DNA of 64,000 nt from Bin5 sp965204525 (GCA_965204525.1 OZ241994.1:558001-622000); one strand, 5' to 3'; shown: positions 1-9,275, numbered from the stretch's first letter. The notes: generated by a model not told the origin, from the sequence alone. Numbers and translations: made by a program.

Positions 1-272
1 AAGGATCTCGCTTTGAACTGATTGTGATGCGCATTTTAAATGCACTTCTTTCTCAGAGTGCCGAGCAAGGCGCCTTGCCGCAACTGTACGCCGCCACCGC
101 AACCGATGTCCGCGGGGGCGACTACATCGGGCCGGGCGGTTGGATGCAGATGCGAGGTCATCCAAAGAAGCAGCGGGCCAAAGAAACGGCCTATAATCAA
201 GAAGCGGCACAGGCGCTTTGGCGCCACTCAGTTGAAATGACCGGGGAGCCTTTCGAGCAGCTGCAAGATTGA
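1..272 (+). CDS. SDR-family oxidoreductase, C-terminal fragment (cut by window edge)
   Basis: The reading frame is open from base 3 to the stop at 270-272, so the gene starts outside the window. The visible part is the last ~90 residues. The segment GALPQLYAATA...RGGDYIGPGG followed by MRGHPKKQRA and a final helix ending near the stop is typical of the C-terminal tail of classical short-chain dehydrogenases annotated as retinol/protochlorophyllide-like SDRs. The Rossmann fold and the YxxxK active site would lie upstream and cannot be seen. The substrate is unknown. The in-frame GTG/ATG near base 24 is internal and is not a credible start. The next gene follows after ~80 bp on the same strand. 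Confidence 0.75.
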   Translation, partial: GSRFELIVMRILNALLSQSAEQGALPQLYAATATDVRGGDYIGPGGWMQMRGHPKKQRAKETAYNQEAAQALWRHSVEMTGEPFEQLQD

Positions 273-351
273 AGAAGAATACGTCCCTTACTTCTGACTC
301 GACGCGGTCGCACACATGCGAAAAGTCCATCAAAATGTCGGAGGCAAGCCA

Positions 352-855
352 ATGTCGACAATTTCCCCACGCTGGCAACTGTTTATTGACCAGCATCCGC
401 AGTGCATGAAAGTATTGCGGCAGTTGAGCAATCTGGACTGGTACCGGACCGGCTGCTGGTCATCTTTCATCGGCCCATACCATGCCGGTATCTATATGCA
501 GGTCGCCAAGGGCAACTGGCACAACTATGGCCTGGACGGCATCCACTTCGAATTCGGGCTAACGCAGAAGAACCTGGACGACAAGTCTCTGACCATTGAC
601 CTGCACGTCTGCCACAAGAATCTATTTGATCGCAAACAGTTCAACTCGCACACGGTCGAACGAATGGAAGAGGTCGTGAATGGCTGGGGAGTTGAAGGGA
701 CCCGCTTCTCCCGCACCAATCTGACCGAGCGTTTGAGCCTTCCCGTACGCTTTACCAAGTCAGGATTCGGCAAACAGGTAGCCGCGGCCCTCACCCAAAT
801 GAGCGAACTGGCCCCCATCATCGATGATGGTCTCAACAGACTGGAAGCGTCCTAG
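352..855 (+). CDS. Hypothetical protein
   Basis: This encodes a 167-residue soluble protein that I do not recognise. I chose ATG 352 because GGAGG at 340-344 sits at good spacing; an in-frame ATG at 316 would add 12 residues but has no ribosome-binding site. The sequence is rich in Trp, His and Phe (SNLDWYRTGCWSSF, then a GLDGIHFEFGL segment) and has no signal peptide, membrane segment or obvious metal-binding motif. Its end overlaps the longest form of the downstream HIT gene by ~30 bp, so the two are probably co-transcribed. Function is unknown. Confidence 0.6.
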   Translation: MSTISPRWQLFIDQHPQCMKVLRQLSNLDWYRTGCWSSFIGPYHAGIYMQVAKGNWHNYGLDGIHFEFGLTQKNLDDKSLTIDLHVCHKNLFDRKQFNSHTVERMEEVVNGWGVEGTRFSRTNLTERLSLPVRFTKSGFGKQVAAALTQMSELAPIIDDGLNRLEAS

Positions 856-1330
856 CTTGTACAACCACGAACCGCCGGACTACAACTGCCCCTTCTGCGC
901 GGTTGCCGCCGGACAGGAGAACGAGTCTGTCTACACCGTCGCCGACGACGTCGTCTTGCGCAACGATCTGGTAATCGGGTTCGTTTCGTCCCACTGGTGG
1001 CCTTGCAATCCGGGCCACGTCATCCTCATCCCCAGCGACCACTACGAGAATATCTACGATCTGCCCGACAGCTTCGGAGCCGGAATCTTCCAGGCCAGCC
1101 GCCGCATCGCGCTGGCCATGAAGTCCGCCTACGGCTGCGAAGGCGTCTCAACGCGGCAGCACAACGAGCCCGCAGGCTACCAGGACGTCTGGCACTTTCA
1201 CCAGCACGTCTTCCCCCGCTACACCGGCGACCGGCTCTACGCCCGCACTGCCGAAAGATACCTTACGACGCCGTCGCAACGCCGACCCTATGCAGAGAAG
1301 CTGAAGGCCGCGCTTGCCAACCTGAAATGA
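824..1330 (+). CDS. HIT-family protein (histidine triad nucleotide hydrolase/transferase)
   Basis: The 168-residue protein carries the histidine triad H124-F-H126-Q-H128 followed by V-F, the HxHxHxx active site that makes a nucleotidyl-histidine intermediate in HIT hydrolases. An N-terminal CPFC pair (residues 22-25) and the PCNPGHVILIPSDHY segment (60-74) match the usual HIT fold. Members hydrolyse adenosine phosphoramidates or dinucleoside polyphosphates; the exact substrate here cannot be told. The start is uncertain. ATG 824 overlaps the previous gene, and a TTG at 857, directly after that gene's stop, would remove 11 poorly conserved residues. The next gene begins 15 bp after the stop. 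Confidence 0.85.
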   Translation: MMVSTDWKRPSLYNHEPPDYNCPFCAVAAGQENESVYTVADDVVLRNDLVIGFVSSHWWPCNPGHVILIPSDHYENIYDLPDSFGAGIFQASRRIALAMKSAYGCEGVSTRQHNEPAGYQDVWHFHQHVFPRYTGDRLYARTAERYLTTPSQRRPYAEKLKAALANLK

Positions 1331-1345
1331 CAGGATAGTACCCTG

Positions 1346-2503
1346 ATGTCCCTTTCACTTCCTCTCCCGCACATCGCCGACCAATACCTGCTCGACCCAG
1401 ATGTCGTCTATCTCAACCACGGCAGCTTCGGCGCCGTACCTCGCCCCGTCTTCGAGAGCTACCAGCGCTGGCAGAAGGAGCTGGAGGCAAACCCCGTCAT
1501 CTTCCTGGGAGGACGCCTCCCCGTGCTCCTGGCGCAGGCCAGGGAAAGACTCGGCGCCTTCATAAACGCCGCCCCCGACGACCTGACGTTCGTCCCCAAC
1601 GTAACCTACGCCCTCAACATCGTAGCCCGCTCCATAAATCTGGGCGCCGGCGACGTAGTCCTGACGACCGACCACGAATACGGCGCAATTGACCGCGCCT
1701 GGCGGTTCAACTGTGAAAAGCAGGGGGCCCGGCTGGTCAATCAGCCGGTCGCTGTGCCTGTAGCCGATCCCGCCGGTGTTGTCGAGCAGATCTGGGCTGG
1801 CGTCAACGAACGCACCAAAGTGATATCCTTGAGCCACATCACCTCGCCGAGCGCGCTGATACTGCCCGTCGCAGAGATCTGTCGGCGGGCCAGGAACGCG
1901 GGAATCATCTCCGTCGTCGACGGCGCCCACGCTCCCGGTCAGTTGGATTTGGACATGGAAGAGATCGGTGCAGATTTCTACGGCGGCAACTGCCACAAGT
2001 GGCTCAGCAGCGCGCGCGGCACAGGATTCCTTTACGCCCGCCCGGAGCTCCAGGAACTGCTCGAACCCCTCGTCGTCGGCCACGGTTGGGACAAAGACCC
2101 GCCCGGCGTTTCCCGGTTCCAGGACTACTTCACTTCAGTGGGAACGATCGACCCGGCCGCCTACCTTAGCGTGCCCGCAGCCATCGACTTTCAGGAGCAG
2201 AACGAATGGCCCCAGGTACGTCAGGCCTGCCATCAACTCCTGAGAGAAACGGAACAGCGCATTCTTGAACTGTCCGGCCTGCCCCCCATCAGTCCTCAAT
2301 CGATGTGGGCGCAGATGCGGGTCGTGCTCCTGCCCGGCAAGGTGGAAGCCTATCAACGGCTCTGGGAGGAAGATCGCATTATCGTACCCGTCGGACAGCA
2401 TGGCGGCCAGCCTGGGGTGCGCATTTCCGTCCAGGGCTATAACAGCCCCGCAGATCTGGATTCCCTGGTCCAGGCGCTGAAAAGGGGGGCAGCAGCGACC
2501 TGA
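1346..2503 (+). CDS. PLP-dependent class V aminotransferase (isopenicillin-N epimerase/desulfurase-like)
   Basis: The 385-residue protein has the fold-type I layout of class V aminotransferases. The N-terminus has YLNHGSFGAVP (22-32), the cofactor aspartate lies in VVDGAH (190-195), and the PLP-binding lysine is K218 in GGNCHKWLSSARG. The NHGSFG start and the CHKWL lysine box are characteristic of the CefD/isopenicillin-N-epimerase-like and selenocysteine-lyase-like branch rather than IscS/NifS. The substrate is probably a small amino acid or sulfur compound, but this is not resolved. It lies 15 bp behind the HIT gene in the same direction and faces the convergent ABC exporter genes. Length is normal for the family. 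Confidence 0.88.
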   Translation: MSLSLPLPHIADQYLLDPDVVYLNHGSFGAVPRPVFESYQRWQKELEANPVIFLGGRLPVLLAQARERLGAFINAAPDDLTFVPNVTYALNIVARSINLGAGDVVLTTDHEYGAIDRAWRFNCEKQGARLVNQPVAVPVADPAGVVEQIWAGVNERTKVISLSHITSPSALILPVAEICRRARNAGIISVVDGAHAPGQLDLDMEEIGADFYGGNCHKWLSSARGTGFLYARPELQELLEPLVVGHGWDKDPPGVSRFQDYFTSVGTIDPAAYLSVPAAIDFQEQNEWPQVRQACHQLLRETEQRILELSGLPPISPQSMWAQMRVVLLPGKVEAYQRLWEEDRIIVPVGQHGGQPGVRISVQGYNSPADLDSLVQALKRGAAAT

Positions 2504-2538
2504 GCCGTCAAAGCGGTCCTTGCCTTCGACTTGTACCC

Positions 2539-3765
2539 TTACGCATGCCTCAACAGGCGCAAGATTTCAAAGACCCCGGGGCGCTTGCCGTACATCAACA
2601 TCCCCAGCCGGAACACTTTCGCCCCAAGCCACACGACCACCGGAATCGTGACCAGGAGCAGGACAATGCTGCCGGCAACATCGGTCCACGGTACCTCGGC
2701 AAGGGGCAGCCGCAGCATCATCGTGGTCGGTGCAGTCAGCGGAAACCAGGAAAGGACACGTACCACCATCGCATCGGGATTCGTCATGATCACGCCAGTC
2801 AACATCATTGGCACCGCGGCGAAGAAAATGACGATCCCCGTAATCTGCTGGCTCTCCTGAAAGCTGGACCCCAGTGTGCCGATCGCGCCAATCAGCACGG
2901 CGTAGACGCCGAAACCCAGAATATAATACACCAGTGCCAGCCCGAACACCTCCACCCGCATAAGCAGCGGAAGCATGATGCCCGCCAGCACGACCAGGCC
3001 GCCGCTCAGTCCGGCTGCAGACGCGATCCAAACGAGAATCTGCGTCAGTCCGAGCGCACCCAACCCAATGACCTTCCCGGCCAGAAGTTGCTGGGGCGTC
3101 ACCGAAGATAGTACGATCTCTATCACCCTGCTCGACTTCTCCTCGGCCACACTGCGCACGAGATATCCTGCCGAAACGAAAACGGTTACGGCCAGCAGGA
3201 TGCCGAAAAAGAACGGAACCATAAACGACAGAATTTGGCCGGCCACACCGCCAGAAGTCTGCCCCTGCTCTCCGACATACTCGACCTGCGCGTCATAAGG
3301 ATCAACTAGTCGCGCCTGCAGCGTCTCGTCCTCGATCTCCTTGATCAGATGAGCAATGAAAAAGGAACGCAGCCCTCTTGTCCCGGAACCGGAAAACCTG
3401 CTCCCCTCAGTAACAACCGTCACATCCCCTTCTTGGGGATAGGTGTCCGGCACGACTACGACCCTTTGCACCTCTTCGTTTTCCAGGGCTGTCCGGGCTT
3501 CTGCCTCGTCGCCGTAAGGGACATATTCTTCTTCAAAACGCGGCAAAATGGGAGTAAATCCGCCGGATTGATCGACAACCGCCGTGACATCCGAGCCGCC
3601 GTCAAACATGCGAACAATGGCCCCTCCGGCTTGCCGTCCGAAGAATAAGCTCACGACAAGCGCAACGATACCCAGCAACGGTACGAGCGACGTAAAGATA
3701 ATAAAGTCAGGCCGACGAACATTCACCCAGTATTCATGTCGCGCAATCGTGAGAACTTTCCTCAT
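2539..3765 (-). CDS. ABC-2 type exporter permease (NatB-like)
   Basis: The 408-residue membrane protein starts MRKVLTIARHEYWVNVRRPDF, a cytoplasmic helix typical of ABC-2 permeases, followed by a first membrane helix at about residues 22-43. A large extracytoplasmic domain (about 50-175) follows, then a cluster of about five hydrophobic helices (from about 178 to 390). The GYLVRSVAEEKSSRVIEIVLSS segment is the conserved cytoplasmic loop of NatB/YhaP-type permeases. It is the second gene of a two-gene operon with the ATPase at 3872-4774, transcribed leftward. The exported compound is unknown; relatives export sodium ions, antibiotics or peptides. Confidence 0.88.
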   Translation of the reverse strand: MRKVLTIARHEYWVNVRRPDFIIFTSLVPLLGIVALVVSLFFGRQAGGAIVRMFDGGSDVTAVVDQSGGFTPILPRFEEEYVPYGDEAEARTALENEEVQRVVVVPDTYPQEGDVTVVTEGSRFSGSGTRGLRSFFIAHLIKEIEDETLQARLVDPYDAQVEYVGEQGQTSGGVAGQILSFMVPFFFGILLAVTVFVSAGYLVRSVAEEKSSRVIEIVLSSVTPQQLLAGKVIGLGALGLTQILVWIASAAGLSGGLVVLAGIMLPLLMRVEVFGLALVYYILGFGVYAVLIGAIGTLGSSFQESQQITGIVIFFAAVPMMLTGVIMTNPDAMVVRVLSWFPLTAPTTMMLRLPLAEVPWTDVAGSIVLLLVTIPVVVWLGAKVFRLGMLMYGKRPGVFEILRLLRHA

Positions 3766-3871
3766 TTTTCCCCAGACCCAACTCTACGCCTCCGCCGGCT
3801 AACCGCCTCGCGCAGCCTGCGGCTCGAGACAATCACCGAGCCTGCCCCGTTCCAGCCTTCGAAAGAGATCC

Positions 3872-4774
3872 TTATTCCAGATGCGAATTCCCTTGAACCA
3901 TCGCCACGAATATGTCGTTCAGTGGAACTGTGGCCCGTTCGAAACTCTCCACCTGCACATTGCGCGCCACGAGCCCGGCCAGAAACTCCTGTGCCCCGAT
4001 CCCATCCAACGTAAGCAGCGTCACGTCGCCCTGACGCTCGCTTCCGACCACGCCGGGTAGGTCCGCAGGCAACTCCGCCGCCCGCACTCGCACCGAGTTC
4101 GGCGCAAAGTCCCTTTTGATCTCCGCCAACGAACCATAAAGTAGCGCCCTTCCCTCGTCTATCAACAGAATCCGGTCGCACAGCTCTTCCACCAGGTTCA
4201 TCTGGTGCGCACTCAGTACGATCGTCTTCCCCTCAACGACCAGCGAACGCATCAGCCCTTTGATCATTTCAACGTTGACGGGATCCAGCCCTTGAAAAGG
4301 CTCATCCAGAATCAGCAGTTCCGGGTCGTGAATCAGACACGCAATAAACTGCACCTTCTGCTGCATGCCCCTGCTCAACTCCTTGACCCGCTTGCCGCCC
4401 CACTCCTCCAGTTCGACTCTCTCCAGCAACTCCAGAGCCCTGCGCTTCGCCGTCGCGCCGTCAACGCCCTTCAGCCGTCCCAGGTAGACCAGCACCTCCA
4501 GCACTCTCTGGTCCCGGTACAGTCCCCGCTCCTCCGGCAGATAACCCACCCGCTCCCGGCTCTGCCCCGGCCTCCCGCCCAGCAACTCAACCTCGCCCGA
4601 GTCAGCCTTGAAAATATCCATCAAAATTCTGATCGTACTCGTTTTCCCGGCTCCGTTGGGACCGAGCAGACCGAAAACCTCCCCTTGCAAAACCTCGAAG
4701 GTCAACTCATCGACAGCTACATGGCCGCCATACTTCTTGCAGATATTTCGGACCGAAAGGACTGAATCTGCCAT
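3872..4774 (-). CDS. ABC transporter ATP-binding protein (NatA-like)
   Basis: The 300-residue ATPase has all nucleotide-binding motifs: Walker A GPNGAGKT (38-45), the ABC signature LSRGMQ (133-138), Walker B LLILDEP (153-159) and the switch histidine in SAHQ (190). A C-terminal DUF4162-like extension (about 210-300) is typical of ATPases paired with ABC-2 permeases. It lies about 106 bp upstream of its permease at 2539-3765. I chose ATG 4774; an in-frame GTG at 4786 would add four residues. It is the first gene of the operon, and the promoter should lie in the 4775-5194 gap. Confidence 0.9.
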   Translation of the reverse strand: MADSVLSVRNICKKYGGHVAVDELTFEVLQGEVFGLLGPNGAGKTSTIRILMDIFKADSGEVELLGGRPGQSRERVGYLPEERGLYRDQRVLEVLVYLGRLKGVDGATAKRRALELLERVELEEWGGKRVKELSRGMQQKVQFIACLIHDPELLILDEPFQGLDPVNVEMIKGLMRSLVVEGKTIVLSAHQMNLVEELCDRILLIDEGRALLYGSLAEIKRDFAPNSVRVRAAELPADLPGVVGSERQGDVTLLTLDGIGAQEFLAGLVARNVQVESFERATVPLNDIFVAMVQGNSHLE

Positions 4775-5194
4775 AACAACTCTCACGAACTTTTCTCACC
4801 GGTCAACCTGAACGCATCGCCTGCAAACTAGCACACTTCTCGATCCAATGCCAACGGTCCACTTAGAGGTTGTTTGAAAAGTAAAGGCTGTCAGCCAAAT
4901 TGTGGTATACGTAGTCTTTGTGAAAACAAAAGGGAACAATACGGTGCATCCGCCCGGCATATGGGACAGAATCTTGAAAAACAACACCGGGGCTACGTCC
5001 ATCAGAGCTTCTTCTTAAGCATCAATATCCATGCAGCCAAACGCGACTGGATCGTGAAATCCGGCTATGGCAGAATAGAAGCCCGCCTCAAATCGGTCCC
5101 CTATGGCTCGTGCCCGTGCTGTTCGCAGCAGCGACAACTCTTTGTATCCCGATTGGAATGGTCTGGTAGTAACGAGTAACGCTTCAACACCATA
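4775..5194. other. Intergenic stretch, no supported gene
   Basis: There is no convincing coding sequence here. An open frame of ~100 codons on the plus strand (from 4874) has low-complexity, cysteine- and serine-rich content, no ribosome-binding site and no recognisable family. The stretch must contain the promoter of the leftward ABC exporter. An AGGTTGTTTGAAAAGT segment near 4866 resembles terminal repeats of some insertion sequences, but I found no partner copy. Confidence 0.5.
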
Positions 5195-5213
5195 TTATAC
5201 AGCGCCTGTATAA
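5195..5213. promoter_or_regulatory. 19-bp perfect palindrome, candidate operator
   Basis: TTATACAGCGCCTGTATAA is a perfect inverted repeat of 8+8 bp around CGC. It overlaps a possible -10 element (TATTAT at 5193-5198) and lies 55 bp ahead of the start of the gene at 5269. That position suits a dimeric repressor controlling the 5269 gene and perhaps the nuclease-methyltransferase behind it. The regulator is unknown. Confidence 0.45.
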
Positions 5214-5268
5214 CACCAGCATGTCATTTCGGCCCTTTTACGGTTTACGCACAGGGGAGACAGACAGA

Positions 5269-5763
5269 ATGAGCGAGAAAGAGTATGCGGACGGGCGCGG
5301 TGAGCGCATGGCTGACCGGCTACGGCATATCACGGCGGAAAGCGGCCATGAGGCTGTCAGTCCGCGGGCCGGCGTGGACGGCGCGGTTATCGAGCTGTTG
5401 CGGCCGCTTGTGGCGCGTGCAATCGACTCCGGCGAACAGGTGGACATTCCGGCCGGCTACTGGATACGTGCTGAGGAGCGGGAGTTTGCAACGCTGGCGG
5501 TTGAGATCGGACACTCCGACACCGGCGCGGACGTTCGGGTGTCTATGGTGGTATCACGCGGGCCGAGCCACGAGTTGCCGGTTTTGCGCGTCCGCACCGG
5601 CGCAAAGGCGCTGAAACAGAGCGCAACTGAGTTAGGCGACCTGGACAAATGCATAGCGTGGGCTTACCTGGAACTATGGGAACAAGCGCATCGGGCGAAG
5701 GGAGAGACTTTACGCGCAATTCTTGAGGAAGAACGGGCGTACTGGTCAACTGTGCGTTGGTAA
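5269..5763 (+). CDS. Hypothetical protein upstream of the restriction-modification gene
   Basis: This encodes a 164-residue protein from ATG 5269, chosen because GGGGAG at 5254-5259 precedes it by 9 nt; an upstream ATG at 5221 has no such site. It is acidic, mainly alpha/beta in character, without signal peptide, membrane segment or a motif I know. The last third (about residues 115-164) looks like an amphipathic helix pair (CIAWAYLELWEQAHRAKG). It lies 163 bp ahead of the type ISP-like gene on the same strand, behind a 19-bp palindrome. A role as partner or controller of that enzyme is possible but only inferred. Confidence 0.5.
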   Translation: MSEKEYADGRGERMADRLRHITAESGHEAVSPRAGVDGAVIELLRPLVARAIDSGEQVDIPAGYWIRAEEREFATLAVEIGHSDTGADVRVSMVVSRGPSHELPVLRVRTGAKALKQSATELGDLDKCIAWAYLELWEQAHRAKGETLRAILEEERAYWSTVRW

Positions 5764-5926
5764 AACGGCGCTGGCCGGTGCCGGATCAGTGCAGCGCCGA
5801 AATTCCGAGCGATAGCATAGCGTAAAGAAACCGGCAAAGCGGCCGCAAATTCAGAAAGTTTTGGTCAAGTCTGCGCAAAGTGGTAGATTGACGCGCAACT
5901 GGCTACCCTGAAATAACTCGGACGCT

Positions 5927-8900
5927 ATGAACACGACCTCCCCAATTCACACAGCCCTGCAAGAGTTCGCTGCCGCGGTGACGGACAAGCTGACGCAGAT
6001 CACTCACGGCGAACCGGAAGAGCAACTACGCGCGCCTTTCGAGAATTTCATGGGCGCTGCCGCCGGCGCGCTCGGCTGGGATGTCGTCTGCACCGGCGAG
6101 ACGCCCCTTCCGGACCGCCTCGGCCGCCCGGATTACGCAGTGCATCTGAACAGCTTGCTCGCCGGCTATGTGGAGCTCAAACCAGCGGGCGCCGGCGTCA
6201 CCGCTTCCCGCTTTGCAGGCCACAACCGCAGACAGTTCAACCGCTTCTCTGCCATCCCCAACATCCTCTACACCGACGGCAACGAATGGGCGCTCTACCG
6301 TAACGGTGAGCTGGTAGACCGGGTGGTCCGTCTCACCGGCGATGTCGCCTCCGAGGGCAAGCGGGCGGTAGGGCCGCAGGATGCGCACGCGCTCGAAAAT
6401 CTGCTGCGCGACTTTCTCATGTGGAAACCCTTCATCCCCACCGACCGCGCTGGTCGTATCGACCTTCGTCGATTTGCCGCGCTGCTCGCTCCCCTCTGCC
6501 GCATGTTGCGTGACGACGTGACCGATGCGCTCAAGCGCCCGCACTCGCCCCTCCTGCAACTGGCTCAGGACTGGCGCCAGCTTCTCTTCCCTGACGCGCC
6601 GGACGAACAGTTCTCCGACGCCTACGCCCAGACCGTCCTTTTCGCGCTGCTGCTGGGCCGCAGCGAGGGAGCCGACCCGCTCACACTCAGAAGCGCAGAA
6701 AACGCGCTGTCCGCGCAGCACAACCTGCTGTCGCGGGCGCTGCAAGTGCTGACCGACCCCAACGCGCGCGCCGACATCGCCGCTCCATTAGACCTGCTGC
6801 TGCGCGTGGTCGCGGTCGTGCCGCCCGCCGCGCTTACCAGTCCCGACGACCCCTGGCTCTACTTCTACGAGGATTTTCTCGCCGTTTACGATCCCCGTCT
6901 GCGCAAGGACGCCGGCGCCTACTACACGCCGGTCGAGGTCGTGCGCGCGCAGGTGCGCCTGATCGACAATCTCCTCGTGGAGCGCCTGGGCAAACCGCTT
7001 GGCTTCGCCGACCCTGATGTGGTCACACTTGACCCGGCGTTGGGAACCGGCACCTATCTACTCGGCGTCATCGAGCACGCGCTCGGCCGCGTAGAAGACG
7101 AGCAGGGTGTGGGCGCGGTACCTAACCAGGCTACGACGCTGGCCGAAAACCTGTACGGCTTTGAGCTCATGGTAGGTCCGTATGCGGTGAGCGAACTGCG
7201 CATCAGCCGCGCCTTACGCGACCGCGGCGGGCAACTGCCGACGGCTGGCATGCACGTCTTCCTGACCGATACACTCGAAAGCCCCAATGCCAAGCCGCTT
7301 CAGCCACCGCTTTTCCTGCAGCCGATCGCCGAGCAGCACGCCCGCGCCCTGGAAGTCAAGAATCGTGTGCCAGTAATCGTCTGCCTCGGCAATCCGCCCT
7401 ACGACCGGCACGAGGCGGCAACGGACACGAACAGAGCGCGCACCGGCGGCTGGGTGCGGCATGGCGATCGCGATGAACGGGCAATCCTGCGCGACTTTCT
7501 CGATCCGGCGGTCAGCGCCGGGCATGGCGGCCATCTCAAAAATCTTTACAACCTGTACGTCTACTTCTGGCGCTGGGCGTTGTGGAAAGTCTTTGAGCAG
7601 GGGAACGGCGGGCCAGGCGTGGTCAGCTATATCAGCGCTTCGAGCTACCTTGACGGAGACGCCTTTTGCGGGATGCGCGAGCAGATGCGCCGCCAGTGTG
7701 ACGAAATCTGGATTCTCGACCTCGGCGGCGAGGGACGTGGCACGCGTCGCAGCGAAAACGTCTTCGCTATCCAGACGCCTGTCGCCATTGCCGTAGCCTT
7801 CCGCTCGCAGGAGGCAAAGACAGATGTGCCTGCGAAAGTTCACTATGCGCGCCTCGAAGGGGCGCGCGAACAGAAGCTGGCCGCGCTCGACGACATTACC
7901 GATTTTTCGACAGTGGAATGGCAAGAGTGTCCCGATGAGTGGCAAGCGCCGTTCCGTCCAACGGGTGAAGGCATTTACTTTTCACATCCCTTCCTGACTG
8001 ACCTGATGCCGTGGCAGCAATCCGGTGTCAAAGCTGGACGAACTTGGGTTGTTGCCCCCGAAATGAAGACGCTCCACAACCGTTGGTATCGCCTTCTGCA
8101 AGCAAAGAGAAGCGAACGCAAGAGTCTCTTCAAAGATTCTCCCACTGGGCGCAAAGCGCACGAGGCCACGACCCAGTTACCGCCATCGGCAGACAGGCTG
8201 AAAGCTATTTCTGATCTTGAGACAGGACATCCCGTCCCTGAGCTTGTCCGTCTTGCTTACAGATCGTTTGACAGGCAATTCGTTTTTGGTGACGCACGTC
8301 TGTTGGACAGGCCGGGACCGGCACTGTGGCGCGCCCACAGCGATAGTCAGGTGTATCTGGCCAGTTCGTTCACCCAGCCTCTTGGAAATGGCCCCGCTCT
8401 GACTTCCTCAGTGTCAATTCCCGATCTTCACTACTTTTCAGGCCGGGGCGCAAAAGATGTTCTCCCACTCTACCGCGATAGCCGAGCGTCGAAGGCCAAC
8501 ATCCTGCCCGGACTGCTCGAACTACTTGGTGCTGCCTACCAGAACCCAGTCGCGCCGAAAGATTTTCTGGCATACGTCTACGGCGTGCTGGCGCAACCGG
8601 CTTTCACTACGCGTTTCGGCAAAGAACTGGAGACCCGCGAGCTGCGCCTGCCTATTACCAGGGATGCAGCGCTGTTTGAGCGGATGCGCGCGGCTGGCGC
8701 AAACCTCCTCTGGCTGCATACCTACGGCGAGCGGTTCGTGCCCGAAGGCAAGCCTCGCGGCCAGGTCCCACCCGGCGCAGCCAGATGCACCGTAGCCGTG
8801 CCCGGCGACACCGGAGGCTATCCCGAAACATTCTCCTACAACGACGAAACCGCCACACTCCACGTCGGCGCCGGCGAATTCACGCCGGTCGCGCCTGAAC

Positions 8901-9214
8901 TGTACGCCTTCGAAGTGTCCGGCCTCAAAGTTGTACAGTCTTGGCTCAAGTACCGCATGAAGAAGGGCGCCGGCCGCAAATCCTCACCGCTGGACGACAT
9001 CCGCCCCACCCGTTGGACCAGCCAGTTCACCACCGAACTGCTCGAGCTCCTCTGGGTCCTGGAGGCCACCCTGGCCGCTTACCCCGAACAGGCCCAACTG
9101 TTCCAGGAAGTCATCGCCGGAGACTGCTTCCACGCCGACGAATTGCCGCCCGTCCCGGAGGATATGCGCAAGCCGCCGCGAGCGCGGGCAGTCAAGAGAG
9201 GATTATTTGGGTGA
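5927..9214 (+). CDS. Type ISP-like restriction-modification enzyme (nuclease + N6-adenine methyltransferase)
   Basis: The 1,095-residue single-chain enzyme starts with a PD-(D/E)xK nuclease region: P68-D69 in GRPDY and E83-L-K85 in YVELKPAG. It then has an N6-adenine methyltransferase core: DAGAYYTPVEVV, the SAM-binding motif DPALGTG (369-375) and catalytic NPPY (489-492). The C-terminal half resembles the specificity domain of type ISP enzymes (LFKDSPTGRK, YRSFDRQFVFGDARLLDRP, DLHYFSGRGAKDVLPLYRD). Classical ISP enzymes such as LlaGI (about 1,500-1,600 residues) have a helicase between nuclease and methylase; none is visible here. The TGA stop (9212-9214) is the first three bases of the adjacent IS3 element, so the natural C-terminus has been replaced. 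Confidence 0.85.
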   Translation: MNTTSPIHTALQEFAAAVTDKLTQITHGEPEEQLRAPFENFMGAAAGALGWDVVCTGETPLPDRLGRPDYAVHLNSLLAGYVELKPAGAGVTASRFAGHNRRQFNRFSAIPNILYTDGNEWALYRNGELVDRVVRLTGDVASEGKRAVGPQDAHALENLLRDFLMWKPFIPTDRAGRIDLRRFAALLAPLCRMLRDDVTDALKRPHSPLLQLAQDWRQLLFPDAPDEQFSDAYAQTVLFALLLGRSEGADPLTLRSAENALSAQHNLLSRALQVLTDPNARADIAAPLDLLLRVVAVVPPAALTSPDDPWLYFYEDFLAVYDPRLRKDAGAYYTPVEVVRAQVRLIDNLLVERLGKPLGFADPDVVTLDPALGTGTYLLGVIEHALGRVEDEQGVGAVPNQATTLAENLYGFELMVGPYAVSELRISRALRDRGGQLPTAGMHVFLTDTLESPNAKPLQPPLFLQPIAEQHARALEVKNRVPVIVCLGNPPYDRHEAATDTNRARTGGWVRHGDRDERAILRDFLDPAVSAGHGGHLKNLYNLYVYFWRWALWKVFEQGNGGPGVVSYISASSYLDGDAFCGMREQMRRQCDEIWILDLGGEGRGTRRSENVFAIQTPVAIAVAFRSQEAKTDVPAKVHYARLEGAREQKLAALDDITDFSTVEWQECPDEWQAPFRPTGEGIYFSHPFLTDLMPWQQSGVKAGRTWVVAPEMKTLHNRWYRLLQAKRSERKSLFKDSPTGRKAHEATTQLPPSADRLKAISDLETGHPVPELVRLAYRSFDRQFVFGDARLLDRPGPALWRAHSDSQVYLASSFTQPLGNGPALTSSVSIPDLHYFSGRGAKDVLPLYRDSRASKANILPGLLELLGAAYQNPVAPKDFLAYVYGVLAQPAFTTRFGKELETRELRLPITRDAALFERMRAAGANLLWLHTYGERFVPEGKPRGQVPPGAARCTVAVPGDTGGYPETFSYNDETATLHVGAGEFTPVAPELYAFEVSGLKVVQSWLKYRMKKGAGRKSSPLDDIRPTRWTSQFTTELLELLWVLEATLAAYPEQAQLFQEVIAGDCFHADELPPVPEDMRKPPRARAVKRGLFG

Positions 9215-9275
9215 TCTGCCCCCCAAAAACTGGTCCAGGTATAATGTTAGTATGGGGCCGTAGAAAGGGGGAAAG

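Noticed and set aside
4874..5179. Open frame of 101 codons on the plus strand
   Set aside because: No ribosome-binding site, odd composition and no recognisable protein features; it sits where the divergent promoters should be.
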